NCBI RefSeq assembly: GCF_024622195.1
Contig: NZ_JANKBI010000020.1
Span: 44,010-108,009 of the forward strand
Direction of reading: 5' to 3'
DNA from: Murimonas intestini
GTDB taxonomy: Bacteria; Bacillota; Clostridia; Lachnospirales; Lachnospiraceae
Length of the DNA stretch: 64,000 bases
In this document: one piece after another, positions 16,638-25,706 of the stretch
Numbering within the stretch: position 1 is the stretch's first letter
Layout of the letters: each line of letters opens with the position of its first letter
Notes under the pieces: model-generated
What the model was told of the DNA's origin: nothing
What the model saw: only the letters and a program-made list of their open reading frames with translations
Databases searched by the model: none
Made by a program: the position numbers and the translations under genes

Positions 16638-17399
16638 ATGCTGAAAATTGTCATTGTTGAAGATGAAACAAACATCCGCGACTGTCTGGTGCATCTGTTT
16701 CCATGGGATTCCCTGGATGTCACTGTATCGGCCAGCTTCTCCAGCGGAGAAGAGGCGCTATCTTATCTGTCAGACCACAGTGCGGATATCCTTCTCACAG
16801 ATATCCGCCTTCCTGAAATGAACGGGCTTGATCTGGTACAGGCGCTCAGAATATCTAAAAATCCCATTTCCGTCATTATCCTGACTGCCTACCGCCACTT
16901 CGATTATGCGCAGCAGGCCATCCGCTACAATGTAGATGATTTTCTTCTAAAGCCAATTAAATACAATGAGCTGACTGCTTCCATCCTGCGCATCAGGGAA
17001 TCTCTTGAAAATTCTCTGTCAAAGCCTGCTGCCGCTCCTGACGAAGACGCATCCTACCATGAAAAGATCATCTCTTCCTCCAAACACTATGTGGCTGACC
17101 ATCTCACAGATGTCACTCTGGAAAATACAGCACTTTCAGTCAGTTTAAGCCCCGGTTATTTCTCACGCCTTTTTCACAAGGTTACTGGAAGTACCTTCTC
17201 AGATTATGTGACTGCCTGCCGTATGGAAAAAGCCGCAAAGCTTTTAAAAGAGATTGATTACAAGACGTATGAAATATCTCTCCTTGTAGGGTATGACAAT
17301 CCCAAAAATTTCACCAGGGCGTTTAAACAGTATTATCAGATGACTCCCAGGGAATACCGTACACGTACAGCTGCTCACACTCAAGAGGATAAGCCATGA
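16638..17399 (+). CDS. Response regulator with AraC-type DNA-binding domain (YesN-like)
   Basis: Transcriptional activator of 253 aa. The receiver domain (about residues 1-120) has the acidic pocket VEDE and the phosphorylation site DILLTDIRLPEMNG, with Lys in LLKPIKYNE. The C-terminal about 100 residues form an AraC-type double helix-turn-helix (VSLSPGYFSRLFHKVTG, then YEISLLVGYDNPKNFTRAFK). The start is ATG 16638 with GGAGG eight bases upstream; the frame extends 72 bp further without a better site. Its stop overlaps the kinase start (ATGA). It probably activates the divergent sugar operon 1 through the palindromes at 16472-16508. It is shorter than the usual roughly 500-aa YesN proteins because the middle linker domain is missing. 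Confidence 0.93.
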   Translation: MLKIVIVEDETNIRDCLVHLFPWDSLDVTVSASFSSGEEALSYLSDHSADILLTDIRLPEMNGLDLVQALRISKNPISVIILTAYRHFDYAQQAIRYNVDDFLLKPIKYNELTASILRIRESLENSLSKPAAAPDEDASYHEKIISSSKHYVADHLTDVTLENTALSVSLSPGYFSRLFHKVTGSTFSDYVTACRMEKAAKLLKEIDYKTYEISLLVGYDNPKNFTRAFKQYYQMTPREYRTRTAAHTQEDKP

Positions 17400-19177
17400 A
17401 AAGAAAATATTTTCTCCACAAATTTATCAGATATTTTCTCCTTTTCAGCCTTCCCATACTTTTTATGGGAATTATGCTCTGTGTTTACTGTTCCGTCAAA
17501 ATCAAAGACGATATTAATCTCCAGGCACAAAGCACCTTCCACACAGGTACACGGCTGATGGAAGAGATCATGCAGACAGGGGATGATACTGCTGCCATGT
17601 TTAATAACAACTCCACTGTGTCCCTGTCCCTCTATAAGATCCTGAACCGCAGTTCACTGAATTATAAAGAATATGTGGTCAGAAGCGTCGTATTTTCCAT
17701 TCTCGAAAACGCCAGGTCCAGCAACAGCCTCGTTGAATCCGTATATATATACCTTAACAATAGCCAGGGGAATTATTTCCAGACTGATAAAAAGACAGTG
17801 GCTCTCTCAGATTCTCCAGACCAGGAGTGGCTGGATATATTTAATAAGACGGATAGCTCCACCCAGAAATGGGTGGTCAGAAGAAAAATAAAGAATTATG
17901 AATTTGAAAACTCTCACGAATGTGTGTCGATCTTCAGAAGGATCAAAAACTATGATGGAGTACTTGTTATCAATTTAAATGCATCAGCCCTGTCCAGTCT
18001 GCTCTCCTCAATTGAAAACTATGCCAATGAAGCAGTTCTGGTGGCTGACGGGGACGGACAGATACTGTTCTCCAATCCTAATGCAGCCCTGATGGACTCC
18101 GGCTCCTGCACAGATTTCATAGGTCAGATGGACATAAAAGCAGGTTCTGCTGACAGCTTTTTAAGTACAGTCCGTTATGAGGGGCGCAGGTATATCATGA
18201 CAAAATTTTATTCTTCAGGATACGGCCTTTATTTTCTGTCACTTGTACCAGTAAAAGATATCTATCAGCTGCTGTATCAGATCATCTTTTCTGTCCTTCT
18301 TGGCATCCTTATGGCGGCAGTATTCTGTCTGTTATTCAGTTTTTATCTCACAAACAAAAATTTCCGCCAGATTGAAGATCTGATCGAAATCCTGAGTGCT
18401 GCGGAGGCAGGCACATATACCTCCTCCCTACCCGGATTTTGCTATGAAAATGCCAGAAAGCTGGATGAGTACAACCTGATCCTCAATCAGGTCATTCACA
18501 CTTATGTCCGCAACAATGCACTCACTATGGAGCTGAAAGAGGCTGAGCTGCGCAAGACACTTCTGGAGCTGAAATCTCTCCAGCTGCAGATAAACCCTCA
18601 TTTTTTCTTCAACACTCTTCAGTCAGTAGACATGGAGATCATGAAAAAGGAAGGCTACGGCTCACCTGCCAGCCAGCTGATAGAGAATCTTTCCGGTATT
18701 CTCCGCTATGCCCTGGAAGACTCTTCTTCCCCTGTCACACTCAGGGAAGAGATACAGTCCTGCAAGGATTATTTTGCTATTCAGCAGTTCCATTATCCGG
18801 GCCGTATTGCCCTGTTGTGGGATTATGACGGTGAAGTTTTAGATTTCTCCGTGCTCCGGCTGCTGTTTCAGCCTCTTGTGGAAAACAGCATCCATTACAG
18901 TATCCTCACTCCCCGGGATACATGTGTCATCAGGATCAAAATATACCTCAGGAAGAACCGTCTGTATTTCCATGTTCTGGATACCGGAGCAGGAATGTCA
19001 AAACAAAAGCTCAGTGACCTGAGACAGTCACTGGATTCACCTGAGGGACAGAAGCGCGGCATAGGAGTGAAGAACACCCATAAACGCCTGATCCTCTCCT
19101 ATCCCGGCAATAAAGGGCTGACCGTCATCAGCCGGGAAGGGAAAGGGACATGCGTCAGCTTCTCCATACCTGTTTAG
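17396..19177 (+). CDS. Sensor histidine kinase, YesM/LytS type
   Basis: Membrane sensor kinase of 593 aa. A membrane span at about residues 13-32 is followed by an extracellular sensing region to about residue 280, a second span (about 288-315), a HAMP-like linker, the His-kinase motif QINPHFFFNTLQSVD with the phosphorylated His, and a C-terminal ATPase domain with LVENSIHYS and DTGAGM. It overlaps the response regulator by four bases and together they sense extracellular sugar, directly or through the binding protein. Its TAG stop overlaps the stop of the convergent amidohydrolase gene by three bases, leaving no room for a separate terminator. Confidence 0.93.
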   Translation: MKRKYFLHKFIRYFLLFSLPILFMGIMLCVYCSVKIKDDINLQAQSTFHTGTRLMEEIMQTGDDTAAMFNNNSTVSLSLYKILNRSSLNYKEYVVRSVVFSILENARSSNSLVESVYIYLNNSQGNYFQTDKKTVALSDSPDQEWLDIFNKTDSSTQKWVVRRKIKNYEFENSHECVSIFRRIKNYDGVLVINLNASALSSLLSSIENYANEAVLVADGDGQILFSNPNAALMDSGSCTDFIGQMDIKAGSADSFLSTVRYEGRRYIMTKFYSSGYGLYFLSLVPVKDIYQLLYQIIFSVLLGILMAAVFCLLFSFYLTNKNFRQIEDLIEILSAAEAGTYTSSLPGFCYENARKLDEYNLILNQVIHTYVRNNALTMELKEAELRKTLLELKSLQLQINPHFFFNTLQSVDMEIMKKEGYGSPASQLIENLSGILRYALEDSSSPVTLREEIQSCKDYFAIQQFHYPGRIALLWDYDGEVLDFSVLRLLFQPLVENSIHYSILTPRDTCVIRIKIYLRKNRLYFHVLDTGAGMSKQKLSDLRQSLDSPEGQKRGIGVKNTHKRLILSYPGNKGLTVISREGKGTCVSFSIPV

Positions 19178-20229
19178 GATAAAGGCTGCGCGATCTTATA
19201 TATATTCTCTGCGTTCTTGCCTGTGATCAGTTCCTTTTCCTCTTCAGAAATATCCAGCTTCTGTATAAAATCAATGCCCTCTGTGAGCCATTCCTGCCTC
19301 ACCGGGTAGGATGTGCCGAAAATGATATGGTCAGCTCCCAGGATCTTTACAGCGCATTCCAGCAGATCCTTTCCCCAGGGCTGCGCATGGGACAATTCAT
19401 AATAAATGTTATCCCTGATCTGGTCACAGTAACGGTTTGTATCAGTGTCAAACCGTTTTACTGTATCCTCCGACACAGCAGGTGTCTTGCGGAACATACT
19501 GTCACGGTAGGCAAAGAAAGAGCCTCCCAGCATGGAGTGGACCAGTTTCAGGTTCGGGCACTCATCAAACAGCCCGCCAAAAACTTCTCTTGCAATGGCA
19601 GTTGTCTGGTCTGCACACCGTCCATAGGACCTGCGCAGATTATTATACTCATAGATGGAGGAATAATCTGCCGGGACGGGGGAATGGTGCACATAAACGG
19701 GCAGGTTCAGCTCATTCACACTGCGGAAGAACGGGCGGAAGGATTCATGGTCCAGATACCGTTTCCCGTAATGCGAAGAGATCTGCACACCAGTCATACC
19801 AAGTTCCTTAACACAGCGTTCCAGCTCATAGATCCCCTCTTTTCCCGCAAGAGGAGGCACCGCTGCCAGAGCTGCCAGACGTCCGTTGCTTCTCTTTACA
19901 TGCTCTGCCATGCCGTCGTTAAATTTTCTGCATAGCTCCATACTCAGCCATGCGTGGCAGCAGGGTATCTTCAGGAGAGCCTTGTCCACCCCTGCCTTAT
20001 CCATATCTGCCAGCTGCTGCTCCAGAATATATTCTCCCTGTACATAGTTCAGGTTCTGATATCCCTTTGGTTCCTCGATAACCACCTGTTTTTTGTCTGT
20101 TCCGGGTATCTGCTCGCACTTCCCCCAGATATCCAGGTCATTGGGGATACAGTGCATAAATTCACTCATCAGGTCCTCATCGGTAAATAATGCCTCAGGT
20201 ATCCAGTACATATTTGCATCTATTATCAT
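19174..20229 (-). CDS. Amidohydrolase family 2 (ACMSD-like) protein
   Basis: Metal-dependent TIM-barrel hydrolase or decarboxylase of 351 aa. Visible family features are the opening MIIDANMYWIPEA, the segment LNLPVYVHHSPVPADYSS with a metal-ligand His pair near residue 180, a KLVHSMLGG strand near residue 245 and DHIIFGTSYPVR near residue 315. The usual N-terminal HxH is replaced by DANMYW, so the metal site is not canonical. It is the last gene of the Dpp operon, 12 bp after the esterase/metallo-beta-lactamase fusion, with AGGAGA before its ATG. It probably processes a product of the upstream hydrolases; the substrate is unknown. Confidence 0.8.
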   Translation of the reverse strand: MIIDANMYWIPEALFTDEDLMSEFMHCIPNDLDIWGKCEQIPGTDKKQVVIEEPKGYQNLNYVQGEYILEQQLADMDKAGVDKALLKIPCCHAWLSMELCRKFNDGMAEHVKRSNGRLAALAAVPPLAGKEGIYELERCVKELGMTGVQISSHYGKRYLDHESFRPFFRSVNELNLPVYVHHSPVPADYSSIYEYNNLRRSYGRCADQTTAIAREVFGGLFDECPNLKLVHSMLGGSFFAYRDSMFRKTPAVSEDTVKRFDTDTNRYCDQIRDNIYYELSHAQPWGKDLLECAVKILGADHIIFGTSYPVRQEWLTEGIDFIQKLDISEEEKELITGKNAENIYKIAQPLS

Positions 20230-20241
20230 CGCTCTTCTCCT

Positions 20242-22305
20242 TTAAACCGGTATTTCTGCAAATACCTTTCTCACGTCATATATTACCTTAAGGCCTGCAT
20301 GATCCATAACTCTCCTGAACGGAAACTCTGCCGGATCATCCTGATGCCTGTCAGGTGCATGGGGCAGACGTCTGTCATAGATCACCTGTCCGGATGCCGC
20401 CTCCTGATCCGTGTCCGCCGGCCTCTGTTTTCCGGGCGTCTCCAGTGGTCTGCCCTCATGTCCTGCCAATATATAATCCATATTTTCCGCCAGACGGTCC
20501 ATGAAGCCTGCATCTGTCACTCCAGGCCCTGTACATAAAAGCCTGATCTCATCTCTGTGCTCCTGCAGGCGTTTTAAATGATTTCTGAACGCTTCCACAC
20601 TTCCGTTCATAGATTTTCCAAAAGGCATTCCCAGTTCATCTCCGCAGAATAATATCCCTTCTTTATTATCCAGAAAAGCCAGGCTCCCTGCAGCATGATC
20701 CGGTATCTTAAATGTCACCAGGTCCCGCCCGCCCAAATGGAAGGTGTACCCCTCATCAATGACCTCCACCGGATAATCTCTGGGAAACTCTATCCCTTCA
20801 AAGCTGGGGAAGGGGATTGTTGCCAGTTCTTTTGTCTCCGCAGACATATAAGCGCAGTCAAAATAACAGTTATTGGCAGTATGGTCAAAGTGGTCATGAG
20901 TATTGGCAATACGCCTGACCGGCTTGTCTGTCAGACTCTGGCAGTATGCCCTGATATTGCCGCAGCCGTATCCTGAATCGATCATAAGCGCTTCATCTTC
21001 CCCTTCCACCAGATATGAGTAGTCCCCATCACTTAAGATCCGCCATGTTCCGGGTGCAACCAGCTCTGACTGGTAATAGGGCACATCCATGGGTGTGAGG
21101 GTACCGTCTTCATTCTTAAGCATCACATCATGCCTGCATGAAAAATCAATAGGATTCCGGCACTGGGAAAACAGCCAGTCATGGATTGCTTCCAGCCCAT
21201 ATGCATGGACCCAGGTATTCACATGACATGCTCCGGGAAATACATCTGCACCCTCAGGCAGCACACTGTCTTTTTCATACCAGGTAAAAATAATATTGCA
21301 GCCCTTCTGCACGATACGACGCATAGCGGCATTCTGCTCTTCTTCCGGCATCCTGGCATCCACAGAGCCTCTGCTTACACGCCCGCCCTCCTGTTCGATC
21401 CTTTCCATGCACGCACCCATTACAGGGAATGCCTTCTCGTCCTTTTCTGAGACAAGGATCCATATATTTTCTTTTTTAACTGCTCCCATGGTATCAGGAT
21501 TCCACTGGCCGGCAACCAGGAAACAGCCGGCAAAAAAACCGGGATTCCTGATCAGCAGTTCACATAACATCATACAGCCCATGGACTGGCCTGTTCCATA
21601 TATCCTCTTTTCATCGACCGGAAAGACTGTGAGCAGATGTTTCACAAGCTCTGTCACAGCATCCGCCTCCCAAGTCACTGTAAAATCATCCTCCGCTGTT
21701 TTAGAAGGAAACTGCGGCGCCAGCACAAAACACGGATGGCGCTTCTGTTCCTCCGTCTGGGCCCAGACGGCCGCACCATTCCCCTGTGCCAGAGGTGCAC
21801 ACACGTCATCTGAGCAGGAGCCTGCATCATGCATAAACAGCACCAGCGGCAGCTTATGTCCCGCAGCGCTCCCCTGGGGGATATACAGGTTATAATTCAG
21901 TTTCTTATCTGTGCCCGGCACTTCAAAAGTATACTCCCTAAATTCGTCCGCCGTCAGATTAATTGTTCTGCTGCTTATATACCATCTGCCCCCTGTCTTT
22001 ACTTTCACACGGGCTGCCGCAACACATGTCCTGGCCTTTCTTCCTCTTCCCGTCATCCTGCAGGTTTTGGCATCCGGATCATCCGGTGAGAGTTCCAGCA
22101 CTGCAAAGCTGCCATTGTCTGACGGTTTTCCCGCCATCCCGGCTTCACTCACGTAAGCGTCTGTTATAGTACGGCCCTCCACCTCAAAATCTTCCATTTT
22201 AATATCATTATTACTTAATTCCCTGTCATAATGCAGCACAGCTGCCACAGTCTTCTGTCCGTCTCCATATATCCTTGTTACGGCTGCTGCTTCTAAAAGT
22301 TCCAT
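20242..22305 (-). CDS. Esterase / metallo-beta-lactamase fusion hydrolase
   Basis: Cytoplasmic two-enzyme fusion of 687 aa. Residues about 1-120 look like the Ig-like N-terminal domain of PHB-depolymerase-type esterases. Residues about 125-380 are an alpha/beta hydrolase with nucleophile motif GTGQSMGC (Ser241) and HVNTW near residue 361 as the probable catalytic His. Residues about 425-640 are a metallo-beta-lactamase domain with THDHFDH (470-475) and further ligands in PDHAAGS and FCGDEL. The start is ATG 22305 with AGGAG eight bases upstream. There is no signal peptide. Two hydrolases in one chain suggest two consecutive bond cleavages of one imported compound. It lies between ceramidase-like and amidohydrolase genes. 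Confidence 0.85.
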   Translation of the reverse strand: MELLEAAAVTRIYGDGQKTVAAVLHYDRELSNNDIKMEDFEVEGRTITDAYVSEAGMAGKPSDNGSFAVLELSPDDPDAKTCRMTGRGRKARTCVAAARVKVKTGGRWYISSRTINLTADEFREYTFEVPGTDKKLNYNLYIPQGSAAGHKLPLVLFMHDAGSCSDDVCAPLAQGNGAAVWAQTEEQKRHPCFVLAPQFPSKTAEDDFTVTWEADAVTELVKHLLTVFPVDEKRIYGTGQSMGCMMLCELLIRNPGFFAGCFLVAGQWNPDTMGAVKKENIWILVSEKDEKAFPVMGACMERIEQEGGRVSRGSVDARMPEEEQNAAMRRIVQKGCNIIFTWYEKDSVLPEGADVFPGACHVNTWVHAYGLEAIHDWLFSQCRNPIDFSCRHDVMLKNEDGTLTPMDVPYYQSELVAPGTWRILSDGDYSYLVEGEDEALMIDSGYGCGNIRAYCQSLTDKPVRRIANTHDHFDHTANNCYFDCAYMSAETKELATIPFPSFEGIEFPRDYPVEVIDEGYTFHLGGRDLVTFKIPDHAAGSLAFLDNKEGILFCGDELGMPFGKSMNGSVEAFRNHLKRLQEHRDEIRLLCTGPGVTDAGFMDRLAENMDYILAGHEGRPLETPGKQRPADTDQEAASGQVIYDRRLPHAPDRHQDDPAEFPFRRVMDHAGLKVIYDVRKVFAEIPV

Positions 22306-22379
22306 GGTCCGCTCCTCTCTTTGTCGCACATTTTTGCACCTTTTAACCGTTTTCTTACCCCGCCGGCCAGTTACAAGTC

Positions 22380-23645
22380 TTATATCTGCGTTTTACTTGC
22401 CGCCATGCGGTCCAGCAGTTCTGTTGCCTGCCTTGTCAATTTTTCAGCCGCCCCTCTTCCAAAAGGGGAATTCATGGCCTCATACGTGAGCCTGTCATAA
22501 GATGTGCGGTCCGCCATATACTTGGCGCCTCCATTTACCATTGTGCACACAAGCGTATGTTCAAAAGGTGAGCATGCCTTAACTGCCAGGCCGCTGACAC
22601 AGTTCAGTTCAGGCTTTACCCCCACCAGAGCAAGCTCCCCTATGCGCATCACTTCTATCAGCACCTCTGCTTCTCCATTTGCTGTAAACGGATATTCTCT
22701 TGTTGGGTGGAGCTTTTTTAGATCCCGTTCCATCTCTTTACCGGGAACTCTGAAGGTCATCCTTCCTATCTCGGCTTCTTCCTTCACATCCTGTGATTTT
22801 ATCCTGTTTGCAATATGGCAGGTTACTTCTCCCAGCATACTGCCAAGACGCTCACAGATCCCAAAGCCTTCCTCCTGGCGGTCAGTGCGGATCCGCTCAC
22901 CGTATACAAATGTCTCACTAATAGCCCTCTCTGCGGGGGCCTGATCACCTGCCGCGCCCATAAGGAAAAGCCCCACTGTCCCGCTGTCATACTGTTTTTC
23001 AATGTAGTCACTGGCAACCCCTGCCACATCGGGAGAAACTGCTTTTCCACCTGCGCTCAGAGCAGAGCCGTCCAGGACAGACGACTGGATGCCATAATGG
23101 AACAGGATGGCCAGCGGACTTTTATCTTCCCTGTCAAACCTCACAACTGAGACTGTCTTATCTGCAAGTCCGGGTCCTCCTTCTCCGATCCACCATCCGT
23201 CTTTTAACTCCACATCCCGGTTTGTATTAATATCGCAGTACCCTGAGCCAAATCCCGCCGTCACAGGCTGCAGTTCTGCAAATGCCTGCGCTGCCGCTTC
23301 CATGGATGCGTTGTAAATGCACTCACGGTACTGCGCTTTTTTCTCAATTTTTTCTTCCTCTTTCAGCACGGAATCAGGCAAGAGGTGAGGGGCAGAAAAT
23401 GTATGGGTCACACAGATCCAGATGCCCTCTTTTTTTACTCCATACTTTCTGGCGATCATATCCTTTAGATCCTCCGCCCCCTCATTTGGCAGGGAAGTGA
23501 TCTCTATAGACAGAATCACCAGTGTACGTCCACTTTCTATTACTAACGCCCGTGCGTTTAATGTCTTATGTACAACTGCAAAATTTTCGATTTCCAGATA
23601 ATCATCCTTTAAAATAATTTCTGATTTTCCTGCGCCTGCTCTCAT
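22380..23645 (-). CDS. Neutral/alkaline ceramidase-like N-terminal domain protein
   Basis: Hydrolase-like protein of 421 aa resembling the N-terminal zinc domain of neutral ceramidases. Matching features are the opening RAGAGKSEI, the strand ALVIESGRTLVILSIEIT, and the metal motif THTFSAPH near residue 82, equivalent to the SHTHSGP of ceramidases. The C-terminal Ig-like domain of full ceramidases (about 650 aa) is absent and there is no signal peptide, so it acts inside the cell. True ceramide is an unlikely substrate; a related amide delivered by the Dpp-type importer encoded directly upstream is more plausible, which is inference. Confidence 0.75.
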   Translation of the reverse strand: MRAGAGKSEIILKDDYLEIENFAVVHKTLNARALVIESGRTLVILSIEITSLPNEGAEDLKDMIARKYGVKKEGIWICVTHTFSAPHLLPDSVLKEEEKIEKKAQYRECIYNASMEAAAQAFAELQPVTAGFGSGYCDINTNRDVELKDGWWIGEGGPGLADKTVSVVRFDREDKSPLAILFHYGIQSSVLDGSALSAGGKAVSPDVAGVASDYIEKQYDSGTVGLFLMGAAGDQAPAERAISETFVYGERIRTDRQEEGFGICERLGSMLGEVTCHIANRIKSQDVKEEAEIGRMTFRVPGKEMERDLKKLHPTREYPFTANGEAEVLIEVMRIGELALVGVKPELNCVSGLAVKACSPFEHTLVCTMVNGGAKYMADRTSYDRLTYEAMNSPFGRGAAEKLTRQATELLDRMAASKTQI

Positions 23646-23674
23646 ATCCCTTCCTCCTAACTCTTAGTGTCATG

Positions 23675-24631
23675 TCAGTTGATTTCACCCAGACGGCAGC
23701 AGGATACAAAATGATCCCTGGATATCTCCTGCAGCTTCTGGGGCTCCCTGCACTTCTCTGCCGCGTAGGGACAGCGTGCTGCAAAACGGCACCCGGGCTT
23801 TGGCTCAATAGGTGATACGATCTCACCCTGCAGGATGATCCTCTCTTTTTTATTATGGATATCCACAGACGGAATAGCGGAAAGCAGCGCTTTCGTGTAT
23901 GGGTGCCGCGGATTTTCAAACAATTCCTTTGATGTGGTGGTCTCTACCAGCTGTCCCAGATACATTACACAGATATTATCCGAGATGTGCTTTACAACAG
24001 AAAGGTCATGGGTGACAAACATATAAGTCACACCGGACTTTTCCTGCAGATCCTGCAGGAGGTTTAATACCTGCGCCTGGATAGATACATCAAGTGCAGA
24101 GACCGGTTCATCACATACCACGAAGGCCGGATTTAACGCCAGTGCCCGGCCGATGCCGACGCGCTGTCTTCTCCCCCCGTCCAGCTCATGGGGGTAAGCA
24201 TACCGCAGGCGCTCATCCATGCCGACCATCTCCATAATACGATCCGTTTCATCCTGAAGTTCACCTTTTTTAAATTTCCCTGTCAGTTCCAACGGTTCCC
24301 GTATTGTCTCCTCCACTGTCATACGGGGATTTAAAGATGCAAAGGGATCCTGGAATATGATCTGCATCTGTTCTCTCAGCTTGTGCATCTTGTGCTTGCC
24401 CACGTGGGTGATATCCTCCCCCTTAAATATGATCTGGCCGTCTGTACTCTCATAGAGATGGATAAGCGTGCGTCCAAGAGTGGACTTACCGCATCCGGAT
24501 TCTCCCACCACACCCATTGTCTTTCCCTTTCCAATGGAAAAGGTTACATCATCAACTGCGTGAAGCATTCCCTTGGGCGTATCAAAATATTTTTTAAGAT
24601 GTTTTACTTCCATTAAAGTTTCCGACATCAT
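23675..24631 (-). CDS. Oligopeptide/dipeptide ABC transporter ATPase, DppF/OppF type
   Basis: ATPase subunit of 318 aa for a peptide/nickel-type importer. It has Walker A GESGCGKST, Q-loop IIFQDPFASLNP, Walker B FVVCDEP and the D-loop SALD, followed by the C-terminal oligo_HPY region (GCRFAARCPYAAEKC) with Cys residues typical of DppD/F. The ABC signature is LDGGRRQR instead of the common LSGGQRQR; this form is seen in some clostridial DppF proteins. AAGGAGAA precedes the ATG. It pairs with the DppD-type ATPase 16 bp upstream and powers the DppB/DppC channel. Confidence 0.93.
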   Translation of the reverse strand: MMSETLMEVKHLKKYFDTPKGMLHAVDDVTFSIGKGKTMGVVGESGCGKSTLGRTLIHLYESTDGQIIFKGEDITHVGKHKMHKLREQMQIIFQDPFASLNPRMTVEETIREPLELTGKFKKGELQDETDRIMEMVGMDERLRYAYPHELDGGRRQRVGIGRALALNPAFVVCDEPVSALDVSIQAQVLNLLQDLQEKSGVTYMFVTHDLSVVKHISDNICVMYLGQLVETTTSKELFENPRHPYTKALLSAIPSVDIHNKKERIILQGEIVSPIEPKPGCRFAARCPYAAEKCREPQKLQEISRDHFVSCCRLGEIN

Positions 24632-24647
24632 AATTCTCCTTTCCGCC

Positions 24648-25658
24648 TCAGTTATGGCCCGCTCCGGGCGCCTGTACCGCTTCCATTTGACGGATGCAGC
24701 GGCAGATATGGGTTCCTCCCAGGCTTTTTAGTTCCACGGCGGCCTTTCTGCACTCTGCCGCCGCATAGGGACAGCGGGGTGCAAATGCACATCCCTCCGG
24801 CAGATTGCTGGGGTCAGGCGGCATACCCGCTATGGGTGAAAGCCGCTCTACATCAGAATTGATATCCGGCAGAGAGCCAAAGAGTCCCACCGTGTACGGA
24901 TGCCACGGATGATCAAATATCTCTTCCCTGCTTCCGTATTCCACCACCTCACCTGCATAAACTACTGCCACGTTATCACACACCTCAGCCACGATCCCCA
25001 GGTCATGGGTGATCATGATCATGGCTGTATTTAATTCCTGCTGCAGATTTTTAATAATATCCAGCACCTGTGCCTGAATAGTCACATCCAAAGCCGTTGT
25101 GGGCTCGTCCGCCAGAAGCAGGTCCGGGCTGCATGCCAGAGCCATGGCAATGACCACCCTCTGCTTCATTCCTCCTGAAAACTGGTGCGGATAATCCCTG
25201 TATCTGGACCCCGGTATCCCAACCATCTCCAGCATCTTTTTAGCCTTTTCTTCCGCCGCTTTCCCGGATACCTTCTCATGCAGCGCTATCCCCTCAGCGA
25301 TCTGGTTCCCGATACGCATGACAGGATTGAGCGCTGTCATTGGATCCTGGAAGATCATGGATATCTTTCTCCCCCGGATCTTCCGCATATCATCATTTGA
25401 GAGGGCCAGGATATTTTTCCCTTCCAGCAGGATTTCTCCTCCGTCCACCTGTGCAGGCGGCTCCGGCAGAATACGCAGGATCGATTTCGCTATCGTTGTC
25501 TTGCCCGCGCCTGTCTCCCCCACCAGTCCCAGTGTCTCTCCCTTTTCCAGCGAAAAGGAGACATTGTTTACCGCATGGATCACTTTACCTTCAGAAGTAT
25601 AGTGAACCGTCAGATTCTTTACCTCAATAAAAGGGGTTCCCTTTTTATTTGCATTCAC
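24648..25658 (-). CDS. Oligopeptide/dipeptide ABC transporter ATPase, DppD/OppD type
   Basis: ATPase subunit of 336 aa with Walker A GETGAGKTT, Q-loop MIFQDPMTALNP, signature FSGGMKQRV, Walker B LLLADEPTTALD and the C-terminal Cys-containing oligo_HPY segment (GCAFAPRCPYAAAEC). It forms the heterodimeric motor with the DppF-type protein. The start is GTG 25658 with AGGAGG eight bases upstream. The gene order binding protein, B, C, D, F is the standard Dpp layout, here extended by three hydrolase genes. Confidence 0.94.
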   Translation of the reverse strand: MNANKKGTPFIEVKNLTVHYTSEGKVIHAVNNVSFSLEKGETLGLVGETGAGKTTIAKSILRILPEPPAQVDGGEILLEGKNILALSNDDMRKIRGRKISMIFQDPMTALNPVMRIGNQIAEGIALHEKVSGKAAEEKAKKMLEMVGIPGSRYRDYPHQFSGGMKQRVVIAMALACSPDLLLADEPTTALDVTIQAQVLDIIKNLQQELNTAMIMITHDLGIVAEVCDNVAVVYAGEVVEYGSREEIFDHPWHPYTVGLFGSLPDINSDVERLSPIAGMPPDPSNLPEGCAFAPRCPYAAAECRKAAVELKSLGGTHICRCIRQMEAVQAPGAGHN

Positions 25659-25706
25659 GATATCATCCTCCTATTTCGTAACTGTTTCGGTGTTCCCACA
25701 GTTACA

